A stretch of DNA of 64,000 bases from Pollutibacter sp044353505 (GCA_044353505.1 JBILBU010000003.1:1-64000); one strand, 5' to 3'. Positions 53,153 through 62,484 are shown, counted from the stretch's first letter. Program-made: numbers and translations. Notes: generated by a model not told the origin, from the sequence alone.

Positions 53153-54589
53153 ATGCGTATACTCCTCTTGCTGTTTGCTTCTGCCCTAATAAACATGAAC
53201 GCGTCTTCACAGAATGCTTATGAAATCAAGGCAAATATTACTCCTTACAAAAGTGGATACCTCTACCTTGCCTATCACTTTGGCAGCAAACAATACCTCC
53301 TTGATTCTGCAAAAATAAATACCAAAGGTGATGCACTTTTTTCTGGATCAGAAAAATTACCAGGAGGTGTATACATGATTGTATTCCCTGCAAAAAATGG
53401 ATGGATCGAATGCATCATGGATAAAGAACAACAGTTCAGTGTATCGGCAGACAGCAGCGACCTGATCAATAGCCTTACCTACAAAGGGTCATCCGACAAT
53501 ACAATTTTTGGCAACTACCAAAAAAAATCAGCAGAGATTGGTGCTCAAATGGCTGCGTTAAAAACCGAAATGACGGGCAAGTCGGGAGATTCTACATATG
53601 ACGCAGCTAATGCAAAAATGAAAATTCTTGGAAAAGAAATGCAAGAATACAGAGACAACCTGCAGTCCCAACACCCAGCACATCTGCTCACTGCAATCTT
53701 TAATCTTTTAAAAGAGCCTACAATACCCGCTGCCACTGAACATCCCGGAGGAAAATATGATTCTGCCTTTGCCTATCAGTTTTATAAAAACCATTATTGG
53801 GATGGCATCAGTTTTTCAGACGCACGACTAATGAGAACACCTGTGCTACAAACGAAGTTTGATCGATACTTTGATGAGGTCTTACCCCAAACAACCGATT
53901 CACTGATCAATTATGCAGATCAGGTTCTTGCTGCTGCAAAGCCAAGCGAAGAAATGTTTAAATATGTGCTCTCCAGCCTTACTGATAAATATGTTAACCC
54001 AAAATTCATGGGGCTGGATGCGGTGTTCGTTCATCTTTTTGAAACCTACTACATCACCGGACAAGCAGATTCATGGATGAATGAAAAATACAGAAAGTTT
54101 ATTTTCGACAGGGGGTATAGCCTCATGGCAAACGTTCTGGGAAAAAAAGCAGCAGAGCTGCCTATGGTCGATACCCTTGGCAAACCCTTCTCCCTCTATA
54201 CGCTGCAAGCCCCATTTACCATTGTATGTTTTTGGGACCCCACCTGCGGACATTGCAAAGAGGAAGTTCCGAAAGTGGATTCCATATTCCAGGCCAAATG
54301 GAAACAAGAAGGCCTAAAACTTATTGGCGTAATGACAGATGGAGGGAAAGACAATTGGTTGAAGTTCATCAAAGAGCACAACCTCAATGGATGGATACAT
54401 CTTTATCAAACGGATGAGACAAGGGATAAAATCACAAAGGCCGGAACTCCAGGATACCGTCAGTTATACGACGTATACCAAACACCCGTGATGTATTTGC
54501 TCGATAAAGACAAAAATATTATTGCGAAAAAAATCAATTACAAACAAGTAGATGACTTCATGGCGTTTAGAAGAAAACCAGTAAAATAG
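53153..54589 (+). CDS. TlpA-like thiol:disulfide oxidoreductase with DUF4369 domain
   Basis: 478 residues. Signal peptide (LLLLFASALINMNASSQ), an N-terminal DUF4369-type beta domain (~22-120), a helical linker similar to DUF5106 (~125-320), and a C-terminal thioredoxin fold with active site C365-G-H-C368 (CFWDPTCGHCKEEVPKVD) and cis-Pro in TPVMYLLD. Periplasmic reductant, possibly for cytochrome c maturation or general disulfide control; this architecture is typical of Bacteroidota. ATG at 53153 chosen because the frame above it begins with TTG. It converges on metF with two bases between the stops. Confidence 0.9.
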   Translation: MRILLLLFASALINMNASSQNAYEIKANITPYKSGYLYLAYHFGSKQYLLDSAKINTKGDALFSGSEKLPGGVYMIVFPAKNGWIECIMDKEQQFSVSADSSDLINSLTYKGSSDNTIFGNYQKKSAEIGAQMAALKTEMTGKSGDSTYDAANAKMKILGKEMQEYRDNLQSQHPAHLLTAIFNLLKEPTIPAATEHPGGKYDSAFAYQFYKNHYWDGISFSDARLMRTPVLQTKFDRYFDEVLPQTTDSLINYADQVLAAAKPSEEMFKYVLSSLTDKYVNPKFMGLDAVFVHLFETYYITGQADSWMNEKYRKFIFDRGYSLMANVLGKKAAELPMVDTLGKPFSLYTLQAPFTIVCFWDPTCGHCKEEVPKVDSIFQAKWKQEGLKLIGVMTDGGKDNWLKFIKEHNLNGWIHLYQTDETRDKITKAGTPGYRQLYDVYQTPVMYLLDKDKNIIAKKINYKQVDDFMAFRRKPVK

Positions 54590-54591
54590 CT

Positions 54592-55545
54592 TTATACAAT
54601 CTGACGCACAACATCATAAATAACGAGCGGCTTCCCAAGCGTATAATAATGCAGTACGGGAACACCCGCTTGCATGAGCTCCTTAGATTGCTGTACAAGC
54701 CACTCTTTCCCAACGCGCTCCGTATCCTCGTCAGTCTTGGTCTTGTTCATCTCACTTAGCAAATCTGTTGGCAAATCAACATGAAAAACTCTTGGAATTA
54801 CAGTGAGCTGCTTCTTGTTTGTGATTGGCTTTAACCCTGGGATAATAGGTACGCTAATTCCGTTGGCCCTGCATTTATCAACAAACTCAAAATACTTTGT
54901 ATTGTCAAAAAACATCTGTGTTAGAATATACTCAGCGCCTGCATCTACTTTGGCTTTCAAATAATTTATATCCGCTTCCATATTCGGGGCCTCAAAGTGC
55001 TTTTCTGGATAGCCCGCCACACCCATACAAAAATGTGTTCTGAACCCATCGCGAATATCTTCCTCCAAATAAATGCCATTGTTAAGACGGTCTACTTGCT
55101 TGAGCAAATCAATCGCATACCGATTGCCATTTACTTCAGGCTCAAAACTGGTCTCATTCTTGGTTGCATCACCGCGCAAGACAAGCACATTATCAATTCC
55201 TAAAAAATTTAAATCAATCAATGCGTCTTCCGTCTCGCGTTGCGTAAATCCGCCACAAATGAGATGGGGAACGGCATCTATCTTATAATGATTCATGATG
55301 GCTGCACAAATACCTACAGTCCCCGGACGCTTCCTTACCTCTACTTTTTCAAATGTGCCATCCGTTTTCTTTTTGAAAATGTGCTCACTGCGATGATACG
55401 TAACATTAATAAAAGAAGGTTTGAACTCCATCAATGGGTCAAGGTGCTGATAGAGTGAAGTGATATTTTTTCCCTTAAGCGGAGGAAGCACCTCAAAAGA
55501 AATGAGGGTACCCTTGGATTGGTTGATATGGTCTATTACTTTCAT
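54592..55545 (-). CDS. metF: 5,10-methylenetetrahydrofolate reductase
   Basis: 317 residues, TIM-barrel flavoprotein producing 5-methyl-THF for methionine synthesis. Catalytic Glu in ISFEVLPP, FINVTYHRSEH (with TYH motif), VGICAAIM, PHLICGGFT, NVLVLRGDA, YPEKHFEAPN and ILTQMFFDN are all present. A TACTTTTG box with TTG at a 22-base spacing lies upstream at 55576-55608. Usually FADH2-bound, NAD(P)H-dependent. Confidence 0.95.
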   Translation of the reverse strand: MKVIDHINQSKGTLISFEVLPPLKGKNITSLYQHLDPLMEFKPSFINVTYHRSEHIFKKKTDGTFEKVEVRKRPGTVGICAAIMNHYKIDAVPHLICGGFTQRETEDALIDLNFLGIDNVLVLRGDATKNETSFEPEVNGNRYAIDLLKQVDRLNNGIYLEEDIRDGFRTHFCMGVAGYPEKHFEAPNMEADINYLKAKVDAGAEYILTQMFFDNTKYFEFVDKCRANGISVPIIPGLKPITNKKQLTVIPRVFHVDLPTDLLSEMNKTKTDEDTERVGKEWLVQQSKELMQAGVPVLHYYTLGKPLVIYDVVRQIV

Positions 55546-55575
55546 TGACTAAGATTCGGCATTTGTTCAGAAAGG

Positions 55576-55608
55576 CAAAAGTACGGATTAAAAAAAGGCA
55601 AAATTCAA
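55576..55608 (-). promoter_or_regulatory. Promoter of metF
   Basis: On the minus strand, TTG (55608-55606), 22-base spacer, TACTTTTG (55583-55576): exact TAnnTTTG. Predicted start near 55569, 24 bases before the ATG. Confidence 0.55.
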
Positions 55609-55661
55609 TTCTTATCCCTGTTAAATCGGCAATAACTGGCTGTTGAACTGATGAATTTCAA

Positions 55662-55669
55662 TACTTTTG
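55662..55669 (+). promoter_or_regulatory. Possible -7 box of lptB
   Basis: TACTTTTG, exact TAnnTTTG match, 9 bases before the lptB ATG, with TTG at 55643-55645 (16-base spacer). The leader would be only a few bases, so this is tentative. It is the same octamer as the divergent metF box. Confidence 0.35.
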
Positions 55670-55678
55670 TTCATAATC

Positions 55679-56461
55679 ATGAACCTAACCATCCATACCA
55701 AAGGCCTCGTCAAAAGATACCACAATCGAACAGTAGTCAATAATGTGAGCATCGAAGTTAAACAAGGTGAAATTGTAGGCTTACTCGGACCAAACGGAGC
55801 AGGCAAAACAACCTCATTTTATATGGTTGTAGGACTTATCAAACCTGATGAAGGTGAAGTGTTTTTAGACGACCTAAACATCACTAGCCTACCCATGTAT
55901 AAAAGAGCACAAATGGGTATTGGCTATCTTCCTCAAGAAGCTTCAGTATTTAGAAAGCTTTCTGTAGAGGATAATATCGCAGCGGTGCTTGAAATGACTA
56001 AGCTATCAAAGCATGAACAAAAAGATAAGTTGGAAGGCCTACTCAAAGAATTCCGCCTTACCCATGTAAGAAAAAATAATGGAGACTCCTTAAGCGGTGG
56101 AGAAAGACGAAGAACAGAAATTGCCAGGGCCTTGGCCGTTGACCCAAAGTTTATTCTCCTTGATGAGCCCTTTGCGGGTGTTGACCCAATTGCAGTAGAG
56201 GATATTCAAACGGTGGTTGCCCGGCTGAAAATGAAAAATATTGGAATCTTGATTACGGATCATAATGTCAATGAGACCCTTTCCATATGCGACCGTGCCT
56301 ACTTATTGATAGAAGGCAAGATTTTTAAACATGGTAAAGCTGAAGAGCTTGCAGATGATGAACAAGTGCGAAGACTATACCTTGGTAGAAATTTTGAACT
56401 TAAAAGAAAAGACTATCTTCATGAGGAAGCTCAGCAAGAGTCTATGTACGGCGATCGCTGA
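55679..56461 (+). CDS. lptB: LPS export system ATP-binding protein LptB
   Basis: 260 residues. ABC ATPase with Walker A GPNGAGKTT (~37-45), Q-loop GYLPQEASVFRKLSV, signature LSGGERRR, Walker B FILLDEPFAGVDP and switch His in ITDHNV. The PQEASVFRKLSVEDN segment is diagnostic of LptB. Drives LPS extraction with LptFG. A C-terminal extension of ~20 polar residues (RKDYLHEEAQQESMYGD) is longer than in E. coli. GH3 follows after 16 bases. Confidence 0.94.
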   Translation: MNLTIHTKGLVKRYHNRTVVNNVSIEVKQGEIVGLLGPNGAGKTTSFYMVVGLIKPDEGEVFLDDLNITSLPMYKRAQMGIGYLPQEASVFRKLSVEDNIAAVLEMTKLSKHEQKDKLEGLLKEFRLTHVRKNNGDSLSGGERRRTEIARALAVDPKFILLDEPFAGVDPIAVEDIQTVVARLKMKNIGILITDHNVNETLSICDRAYLLIEGKIFKHGKAEELADDEQVRRLYLGRNFELKRKDYLHEEAQQESMYGDR

Positions 56462-56477
56462 GCCAAAATGATCTACC

Positions 56478-57992
56478 ATGAAACTGCTTAGTCCAGCCAT
56501 TTCTACCCTGGCAAGGTTGCGCTCCTGGCGCATAGAAGCATGGATTAAACATCCCATTTCCGCTCAAAGGGAAGTTTTACAAGATCTTGTTACGTCTGCC
56601 CAATTCACCGAATTTGGGAGGCGCTACGAATTCTCCAAACTGTTCAGCACACGTGCCTTCAAAAAAACAGTCCCTATTCATGAATACGAAGACCTTAAGC
56701 CATATATAGAACGTATTATTTCAGGAGAACAGCATCTGCTTTGGAATACCCCCATCAATTGGTTTGCAAAAAGCAGTGGTACAACTTCCGATAAAAGCAA
56801 GTTCATTCCTGTTAGTCAAGAAAGTCTTGAGGATGGCCACTACAAGGCTGCAAAAGATGTGCTCTCCCTATATTATATGTTCAACCCTGAGTCAGATCTG
56901 CTCACCGGAAAGGCGCTAATCATTGGAGGAAGTCATAACATAAGCAGCCTGAACGAAGAAGCCCATTTCGGAGATCTTAGTGCTGTCCTGATGCAAAACA
57001 CGCCATTTTGGGGGAACTGGATCAGAACCCCTGAGTTGAAAATTGCCTTGATGGATGAATGGGAAGAGAAGATTGAAAAATTAGCAGAAAATACCATCCA
57101 TGAAAATGTCACTTCGGTATCTGGCGTACCCACATGGACGATCGTCTTGTTTCAGCGTATACTTGAACTCACCGGGAAAAAGAATATAAAGGAAGTGTGG
57201 CCATCACTAGAACTGTATATGCATGGAGGAGTAGCCTTTCAGCCTTACAAAGACCAATTCAAAAGACTTATTGGAGAGGATATACATTACTTGGAAATGT
57301 ACAACGCCAGTGAAGGCTTCTTTGCAGCACAAGACCTCCCGGGGTCAGAGGGCATGTTGTTATTTCTTGACCACGGCATTTTCTATGAGTTCATGCCGGT
57401 AGAAGAATATGGAAAAACAGAACCCAGAACAATCGGACTCAAAGATGTTGAAATAGGTCAGCACTATGCCCCGGTAATTAGCACCAATGGCGGACTCTGG
57501 CGCTATCTCATTGGAGATACCATTCAATTCACCAACCTTTCACCTTTCCGAATTAAAGTAAGCGGTAGGTTAAAACTCTTTATCAATGCGTTTGGAGAGG
57601 AGTTGATCATAGACAATGCAGAAAGGGGAATCACTGCTGCATGTGCATTAACGAATTCGGTTTTTACCGATTATACCGCAGGGCCTGTCTACTTCAGTGA
57701 AAACGGAAATGGCGCACACGAATGGCTGATAGAATTCGAAAAAGCCCCACAAGACATTCAGCAATTCTCTGAACTCCTTGATACGCAACTAAAAACACTC
57801 AACAGCGACTACGAGGCAAAACGGTATAAAAATATTGCACTGAGAGAGCCAATCGTTAAGGTCATGCCCCAAGGACATTTTAGCAAATGGCTAAAGCAAA
57901 AAAATAAACTAGGCGGGCAACATAAAGTGCCTAGGTTGAGCAACGACAGAACAATTATTGAGGAAATCCTCAGGATACTAGATAAGGTATAA
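56478..57992 (+). CDS. GH3 auxin-responsive promoter family protein (acyl-adenylate fold)
   Basis: 504 residues, similar over its length to plant/bacterial GH3 proteins: SSGTTSDKSKFIPVS is the P-loop-like A3 motif, LEMYNASEGFFA the A5 motif and LIGDTIQFTNLSPFRIKVSGR the hinge-region motif. Such proteins adenylate carboxylic acids and conjugate them to amines; bacterial substrates are unknown. Found next to lptB in many Bacteroidota, so a role in envelope acyl or amino-acid chemistry has been suggested by context only. Confidence 0.88.
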   Translation: MKLLSPAISTLARLRSWRIEAWIKHPISAQREVLQDLVTSAQFTEFGRRYEFSKLFSTRAFKKTVPIHEYEDLKPYIERIISGEQHLLWNTPINWFAKSSGTTSDKSKFIPVSQESLEDGHYKAAKDVLSLYYMFNPESDLLTGKALIIGGSHNISSLNEEAHFGDLSAVLMQNTPFWGNWIRTPELKIALMDEWEEKIEKLAENTIHENVTSVSGVPTWTIVLFQRILELTGKKNIKEVWPSLELYMHGGVAFQPYKDQFKRLIGEDIHYLEMYNASEGFFAAQDLPGSEGMLLFLDHGIFYEFMPVEEYGKTEPRTIGLKDVEIGQHYAPVISTNGGLWRYLIGDTIQFTNLSPFRIKVSGRLKLFINAFGEELIIDNAERGITAACALTNSVFTDYTAGPVYFSENGNGAHEWLIEFEKAPQDIQQFSELLDTQLKTLNSDYEAKRYKNIALREPIVKVMPQGHFSKWLKQKNKLGGQHKVPRLSNDRTIIEEILRILDKV

Positions 57993-58105
57993 GTGCCAAT
58001 TAGACTCCCCTACAGCTCAGTATTCAATCCCTTACACAAATAATTCTCCATAATCACACCCTGCTTCTCGAGTCTCTTGATTATCTTGCACAAAACTCAA
58101 ACGAA

Positions 58106-58861
58106 ATGAAACTTCTTGAAAATAAAATTGTGATTGTAACCGGCGCTGCCCGCGGAATCGGAGAAGCAATTGCTATAAAACTTGCAGAGCACGGCGCTCA
58201 CATTGCATTCACCTATGTAAGTGAAAATAGTGCAGAAAAAGCTGCAGCGTTAGTTGCGAAACTTGAGGGCTTGGGTGTAAAAGCAAAATCATGGAGAAGC
58301 AATGCTGGCAACTTTGCCGAGTCAGAGGCTTTTGTTAACGATGTAATTAAAGAATTCGGAACAGTGGATGTTTGCGTCAACAATGCCGGAATTTCAAAAG
58401 ATAACCTGCTGCTGAGAATGACTCCTGAGCAATGGGATGAAGTGATGGATGTCAATTTGAAAAGTGTTTTTAACATGACGAAGCAAGTCATCAAGCCAAT
58501 GATGAAATCTAGAAAAGGATCAATTATTAATATGAGTTCCATTGTTGGCGTTCGTGGAAATGCAGGGCAATCCAGCTATGCAGCCAGCAAGGCCGGTATC
58601 ATTGGTTTCACAAAATCCATAGCACAGGAATTAGGCAGCAGGAATGTTCGGGTTAATGCCATTGCCCCAGGATTCATTGAAACAGACATGACCCACTATC
58701 TAAAAGAGGGAGAGGCAGCACAAGCATTTATTTCTAAAATACCACTAGGCAGATTTGGGTCTGCAGAGGAGATTGGCAACACCACCCTATTTCTAGCTTC
58801 TGATTTGAGCAGCTATATAACTGGACAGGTGCTGAGCACTTGCGGGGGATTGAACATTTGA
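58106..58861 (+). CDS. fabG: 3-oxoacyl-ACP reductase FabG
   Basis: 251 residues. Cofactor site TGAARGIG (residues ~12-19), NNAGISKDNLLLRMTPEQWDEV, catalytic Ser in INMSSIVG, Y/K in SSYAASKAG, and IAPGFIETDMT with the C-terminal YITGQVLSTCGG. NADPH-dependent reduction of 3-ketoacyl-ACP in fatty acid elongation; the KDNLLLRM signature favours true FabG over other SDRs. Stand-alone, 113 bases after GH3. Confidence 0.92.
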   Translation: MKLLENKIVIVTGAARGIGEAIAIKLAEHGAHIAFTYVSENSAEKAAALVAKLEGLGVKAKSWRSNAGNFAESEAFVNDVIKEFGTVDVCVNNAGISKDNLLLRMTPEQWDEVMDVNLKSVFNMTKQVIKPMMKSRKGSIINMSSIVGVRGNAGQSSYAASKAGIIGFTKSIAQELGSRNVRVNAIAPGFIETDMTHYLKEGEAAQAFISKIPLGRFGSAEEIGNTTLFLASDLSSYITGQVLSTCGGLNI

Positions 58862-58960
58862 TATTTTTGAACTGCCATCATATAGCTATGGGGCAAAGAC
58901 ACCAGTTAAGCCGTGATGAGGAATATTGATTTATGCTAAACGAAAGTATATTTTGAAAAA

Positions 58961-60547
58961 TTAGTGATCCCCTGTTTTTCCAGAATGTACATGGGACATA
59001 CCATCCATTTTATATTCTGGTTTAAAATTCTGCAAGCTCACATGAATCCCCTTGTCTTTAGAACCAACAGTTAAAAAGTCTCTCAACATTTCCAATATAT
59101 CATGGTCTATATAGACTGTGTTAGACGCATCGATCACTAGATTACTTCCTGCTGGCAAATGAGCCAATGTTTGCTTAATGGCCGCCTTATTAAGAAAAGA
59201 AACCTCTTGTGCAAGATCCATGAAAATTGTTTCCCCCTCATGGTGCTGCTCCTTTTTAAAAAAATAAGCCAGCTTCATATTTCCCTTTAATATAAAATAA
59301 ATACTAAACACCAGGCCAATCCCAACACCCTTGAGCAAGTCTGTGAACACTACCGCAACCACAGTAACTACAAATGGAAGAAACTGGTGCTTGCCCTTTT
59401 GCCAAACATGTTTAAATACAGAAAAGCTTGCAAGCTTAAATCCAATCATGATTAAAATTGCAGCCAATGTTGCCATTGGAATTTTATTCAATATTCCTGG
59501 AATAGCAAGAACGGCAACGAGAAGAAACACACCATGGGCAATTGCTGAAGCCTTTGTTTTACTTCCAGCATTAACATTGGCAGAAGTGCGAACGATTACT
59601 GAAGTCATTGGGATTCCTCCCAAAAAACCAGCGAGTATATTACCAATGCCCTGTGCCTTAAGCTCAGTATTGGCACTTGAATAACGTTTCTGCGGATCCA
59701 TCTTATCGCCTGCCTCAAGACACAATAGCGTCTCGATGCTGGCAACAATAGCAATAGTAGCACCAACAACCCAAACACTGGGATTAAGAAATCCCTTAAT
59801 AGAGGGAGTAGTAAACTGAGATATAAATTCATTGAAAGAACGAGCAGTAGGAAGTTGAACCAAATGCTCCTGAGTAATCACAAATGATGAGGCGGTTAGC
59901 TTAAAAACTTCATTAATTATGATGCCGGCAACAACGGCTACCAATGCACCAGGAATTGCTTTGATTTTTTTTAGTGCGCTAATTTTATTGAAGGCAATCA
60001 AGATGGACAAAGAAACTAGGGTTACGATGATCGCGCCTGCATGTGCAAAATTGAGGGATTGAATAATTTCTGTTAGAAAACCCCGATTAGCCCCAATCAA
60101 CTCATACGAAAAGAAATCACCCTCATGCACAGCGTCATACCCTATTGCATGTGGTATTTCTTTTTTAATAATGATGATGCCAATTGCCACAAGCATCCCC
60201 TCAATTACACTTGTTGGGAAATAACTTGAAATACCCCCTGCCTTAGCAATCCCCAATGATAACTGAATCAATCCCGCAATGACAACAGCAACAAGAAATG
60301 TTTCATAACCCAAGTCTGTAATCGCAACCAATACAATGGCTATCAATCCTGCAGCAGGACCTGATACACTGACATTTGAATTGCTGAGCAGTCCGACAAT
60401 AATTCCGCCGATAACTCCTGTTATGATCCCGGCAAATGGCGGGGCACCACTTGCAACCGCAATGCCTAAGCACAAAGGCAGTGCAACTAGAAAAACAACA
60501 AGACCTGATAGTACATCGTCTTTTAAAAATTTAGGCTTATACCTCAT
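58961..60547 (-). CDS. SulP-family anion transporter with STAS domain
   Basis: 528 residues. About 12 membrane helices with the SulP start DVLSGLVVFLVALPLCLGIAVASGAPPFAGI and NVSVSGPAAGL, ALAAILIMIGFK near TM10, then a C-terminal STAS domain (~440-515, LVIDASNTVYIDHDILEML). It follows a beta-carbonic anhydrase gene by 20 bases. That pairing points to bicarbonate (or carbonate-coupled sulfate) transport rather than plain sulfate uptake (inference). Confidence 0.9.
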   Translation of the reverse strand: MRYKPKFLKDDVLSGLVVFLVALPLCLGIAVASGAPPFAGIITGVIGGIIVGLLSNSNVSVSGPAAGLIAIVLVAITDLGYETFLVAVVIAGLIQLSLGIAKAGGISSYFPTSVIEGMLVAIGIIIIKKEIPHAIGYDAVHEGDFFSYELIGANRGFLTEIIQSLNFAHAGAIIVTLVSLSILIAFNKISALKKIKAIPGALVAVVAGIIINEVFKLTASSFVITQEHLVQLPTARSFNEFISQFTTPSIKGFLNPSVWVVGATIAIVASIETLLCLEAGDKMDPQKRYSSANTELKAQGIGNILAGFLGGIPMTSVIVRTSANVNAGSKTKASAIAHGVFLLVAVLAIPGILNKIPMATLAAILIMIGFKLASFSVFKHVWQKGKHQFLPFVVTVVAVVFTDLLKGVGIGLVFSIYFILKGNMKLAYFFKKEQHHEGETIFMDLAQEVSFLNKAAIKQTLAHLPAGSNLVIDASNTVYIDHDILEMLRDFLTVGSKDKGIHVSLQNFKPEYKMDGMSHVHSGKTGDH

Positions 60548-60567
60548 AAAACAGTTTTTAACAGGCC

Positions 60568-61212
60568 TTAGTTTTTGCTTTTCCCTGAATGATTAGTAAG
60601 ATTTTTAAAAAAATCGACTTCGCCTGACTCTACATCATAAACGCCACCAACCAAACCAATATCGCCTCTAGAAAATAGATCTTTAATAGTTTGACTACGC
60701 TCTAAAATTTCTTCCAAGCTATTTTCTACGTTTGCATAAGCAACATTGTCGCTGAACTTGTGGTTGGAATGGCTAATTAACATTGCCTTACTGATAGCAG
60801 GCTTAATTAGACTAAGTAACCCCGTTATGTGGCCATCCTTGACATCACTCTTGGCACTCGTAATAGCACCGCAAGAAGTATGACCGAGCACCATTAATAC
60901 TTTCGAGCCCACATACTTAACTGCATATTCCAGGCTTCCTAAAATATCATTATTAACGATATTCCCTGCAACTCGTATACTAAATAAGTCGCCCAAGCCC
61001 TGATCAAAAATTAATTCAACTGATGCACGCGAGTCCATGCAACTCAATATTACCCCAAATGGATACTGCCCTTCTCTTGTTTCATTAATCATTTCAAGAT
61101 GATCATGGTCTTTACGCAAGTTATTAACGAAACGTCTATTGCCATCAACCAATAGGTCATATGCCTTTTCTGGACTAAGATGATCTAAAAAATCCTTTGA
61201 ATGCGCCCTCAT
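60568..61212 (-). CDS. Beta-carbonic anhydrase
   Basis: 214 residues. Zinc ligands C58 and D60 region (SCMDSRASVE), H111 and C114 (GHTSCGA), and the VAGNIV motif. Interconverts CO2 and bicarbonate. Upstream of and probably co-transcribed with the SulP transporter (20-base gap). Confidence 0.95.
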   Translation of the reverse strand: MRAHSKDFLDHLSPEKAYDLLVDGNRRFVNNLRKDHDHLEMINETREGQYPFGVILSCMDSRASVELIFDQGLGDLFSIRVAGNIVNNDILGSLEYAVKYVGSKVLMVLGHTSCGAITSAKSDVKDGHITGLLSLIKPAISKAMLISHSNHKFSDNVAYANVENSLEEILERSQTIKDLFSRGDIGLVGGVYDVESGEVDFFKNLTNHSGKSKN

Positions 61213-61326
61213 GTATTAATGATTTGAACCGCCTTACAGACGTAAAATTTTAAAAAAATATTTTTATTTTTTGCGGACAAGAAATACTAAAGTCCGCCTA
61301 TACCCGAAAATGGGCCACATTGAATA

Positions 61327-61695
61327 TTAACAAGAAGAATTTGGTGGAGGAACAAGCAACTCTCCATGATAAGCGATATATAAATTATCATCTCCCAAAT
61401 GGTTATAGGAAGGTAGCAGTGACCAAAATATTCTCGATATTGGATAATCATGCAGATACTCGTCAACCATATTGCTGCTGGCACTTGCCTCTTCCTCTGC
61501 ATTATTCAAAGGTGATGATTGTGCTTCTTCTCCAGGTGATGAGGGCAGTGAAGTGGTATGATTAACATGATCATTTACCTCGCTTGTACCTGTGTAAATG
61601 AACTGTGCACTGATGGTAAGCCATGCCAATGCCAGAAGCAAGAACCCTGCACTTATTTTTTTAAACAACCCGTATGACGGCTTTCTTTTCTTCAT
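61327..61695 (-). CDS. Small single-span membrane protein of unknown function
   Basis: 122 residues. Basic N terminus (KKRKPSYGLFKK), one membrane helix (ISAGFLLLALAWLTISAQFIYT), then a low-complexity Ser/Glu-rich linker (SLPSSPGEEAQSSPLNNAEEEASASSN) and a C-terminal segment with aromatic residues. No family recognised. ATG at 61695 chosen; the frame continues up to 61752. Divergent in order from nothing; it lies between adk and the anhydrase on the same strand, 115 bases from the latter. Confidence 0.6.
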   Translation of the reverse strand: MKKRKPSYGLFKKISAGFLLLALAWLTISAQFIYTGTSEVNDHVNHTTSLPSSPGEEAQSSPLNNAEEEASASSNMVDEYLHDYPISRIFWSLLPSYNHLGDDNLYIAYHGELLVPPPNSSC

Positions 61696-61751
61696 AAATC
61701 GATGAGCCGGCAATATACAAAAAATTGAATTAATGTGGCCATCGTATATCA

Positions 61752-61772
61752 CAATTAAGAAAATCTTAATTG
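61752..61772. terminator. Hairpin after adk
   Basis: caattaaga (61752-61760) pairs perfectly with tcttaattg (61764-61772) around an AAA loop, 26 bases beyond the adk stop. The T tract lies on the plus-strand side, so intrinsic termination of the minus-strand adk transcript is doubtful. Confidence 0.4.
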
Positions 61773-61797
61773 ATTTTTTACAATTAGATTACACAAA

Positions 61798-62379
61798 TTA
61801 TTGCTGGGAACGTTTATCGATCTCCTTACAGAGTTCATTGAAAATCTCGTCTACTGTGCCAAGTCCATTTAGCGAAACCACCTTTCCGAAAAGATGATAG
61901 TGATCGGCAACAGCCAGGGTTTCATTTTTATATACAGCTATCCTGTTTTTCTGAACTTCAGGATTTGCATCATCCGACCGGCCAGATGTCTTGGCGCGGC
62001 CAATCATTCTTTGTAGCAATTCATCTTCTGGAACATCAAGGGCAAGTACCAGATCTATTTTTTCTTCATGCGATACCAACAAATGATCTAATGCAACAGC
62101 TTGTGCTTTAGTTCTTGGAAATCCATCAAACAAAAAACCATAAACCCCTTTGTTTGAATTGATGGCGGCGTCGACCATCCCAATTACTACGGCATCAGGA
62201 ACCAGTTGCCCTGCATCCATGAATGATTTGGCCTCTAACCCAAGCTTGGTCTGATTGGCAATTTCAGAACGGAGTAAATCGCCAGTAGACAAATGCTTAA
62301 ACCCGTATTTGCTGATGAGCTTTTCTGACTGGGTTCCTTTTCCACTGCCGGGCGGACCAAATAGGATGAGGTTAAACAT
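61798..62379 (-). CDS. adk: Adenylate kinase, short-LID form
   Basis: 193 residues. P-loop GPPGSGKGTQSEKL (residues ~8-21), STGDLLRSE, FLFDGFPRTKAQA and GRAKTSGRSDDANPEVQKNRI. The LID is short and lacks zinc-binding cysteines. Interconverts ATP+AMP and 2 ADP. ATG at 62379 chosen over a TTG at 62385. A clear promoter lies upstream at 62444-62472. Confidence 0.95.
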   Translation of the reverse strand: MFNLILFGPPGSGKGTQSEKLISKYGFKHLSTGDLLRSEIANQTKLGLEAKSFMDAGQLVPDAVVIGMVDAAINSNKGVYGFLFDGFPRTKAQAVALDHLLVSHEEKIDLVLALDVPEDELLQRMIGRAKTSGRSDDANPEVQKNRIAVYKNETLAVADHYHLFGKVVSLNGLGTVDEIFNELCKEIDKRSQQ

Positions 62380-62443
62380 GAACAAAAGATGTTAAAATGT
62401 GTATTAATGGGGTGGTATATGGTATAATGACCATCCAGCTTTT

Positions 62444-62472
62444 CAAATATACTTAGATTTGCATTGATACAA
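62444..62472 (-). promoter_or_regulatory. Promoter of adk
   Basis: On the minus strand TTG (62472-62470), 18-base spacer, TATATTTG (62451-62444), exact TAnnTTTG. It gives a leader of about 58 bases and overlaps the opposing msrB promoter region. Confidence 0.55.
62454..62461 (+). promoter_or_regulatory. Possible -7 box of msrB
   Basis: TAGATTTG, exact TAnnTTTG match, 23 bases before the msrB ATG. No TTG at a suitable distance upstream. It sits between the two boxes of the divergent adk promoter, so the two polymerases would compete. Confidence 0.42.
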
Positions 62473-62484
62473 AAAGCATAAATT

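Noticed and set aside
61273..61297. Terminator downstream of the single-span orphan
   Set aside because: The gcggac/gtccgc hairpin is followed by A rather than T on the transcribed strand.
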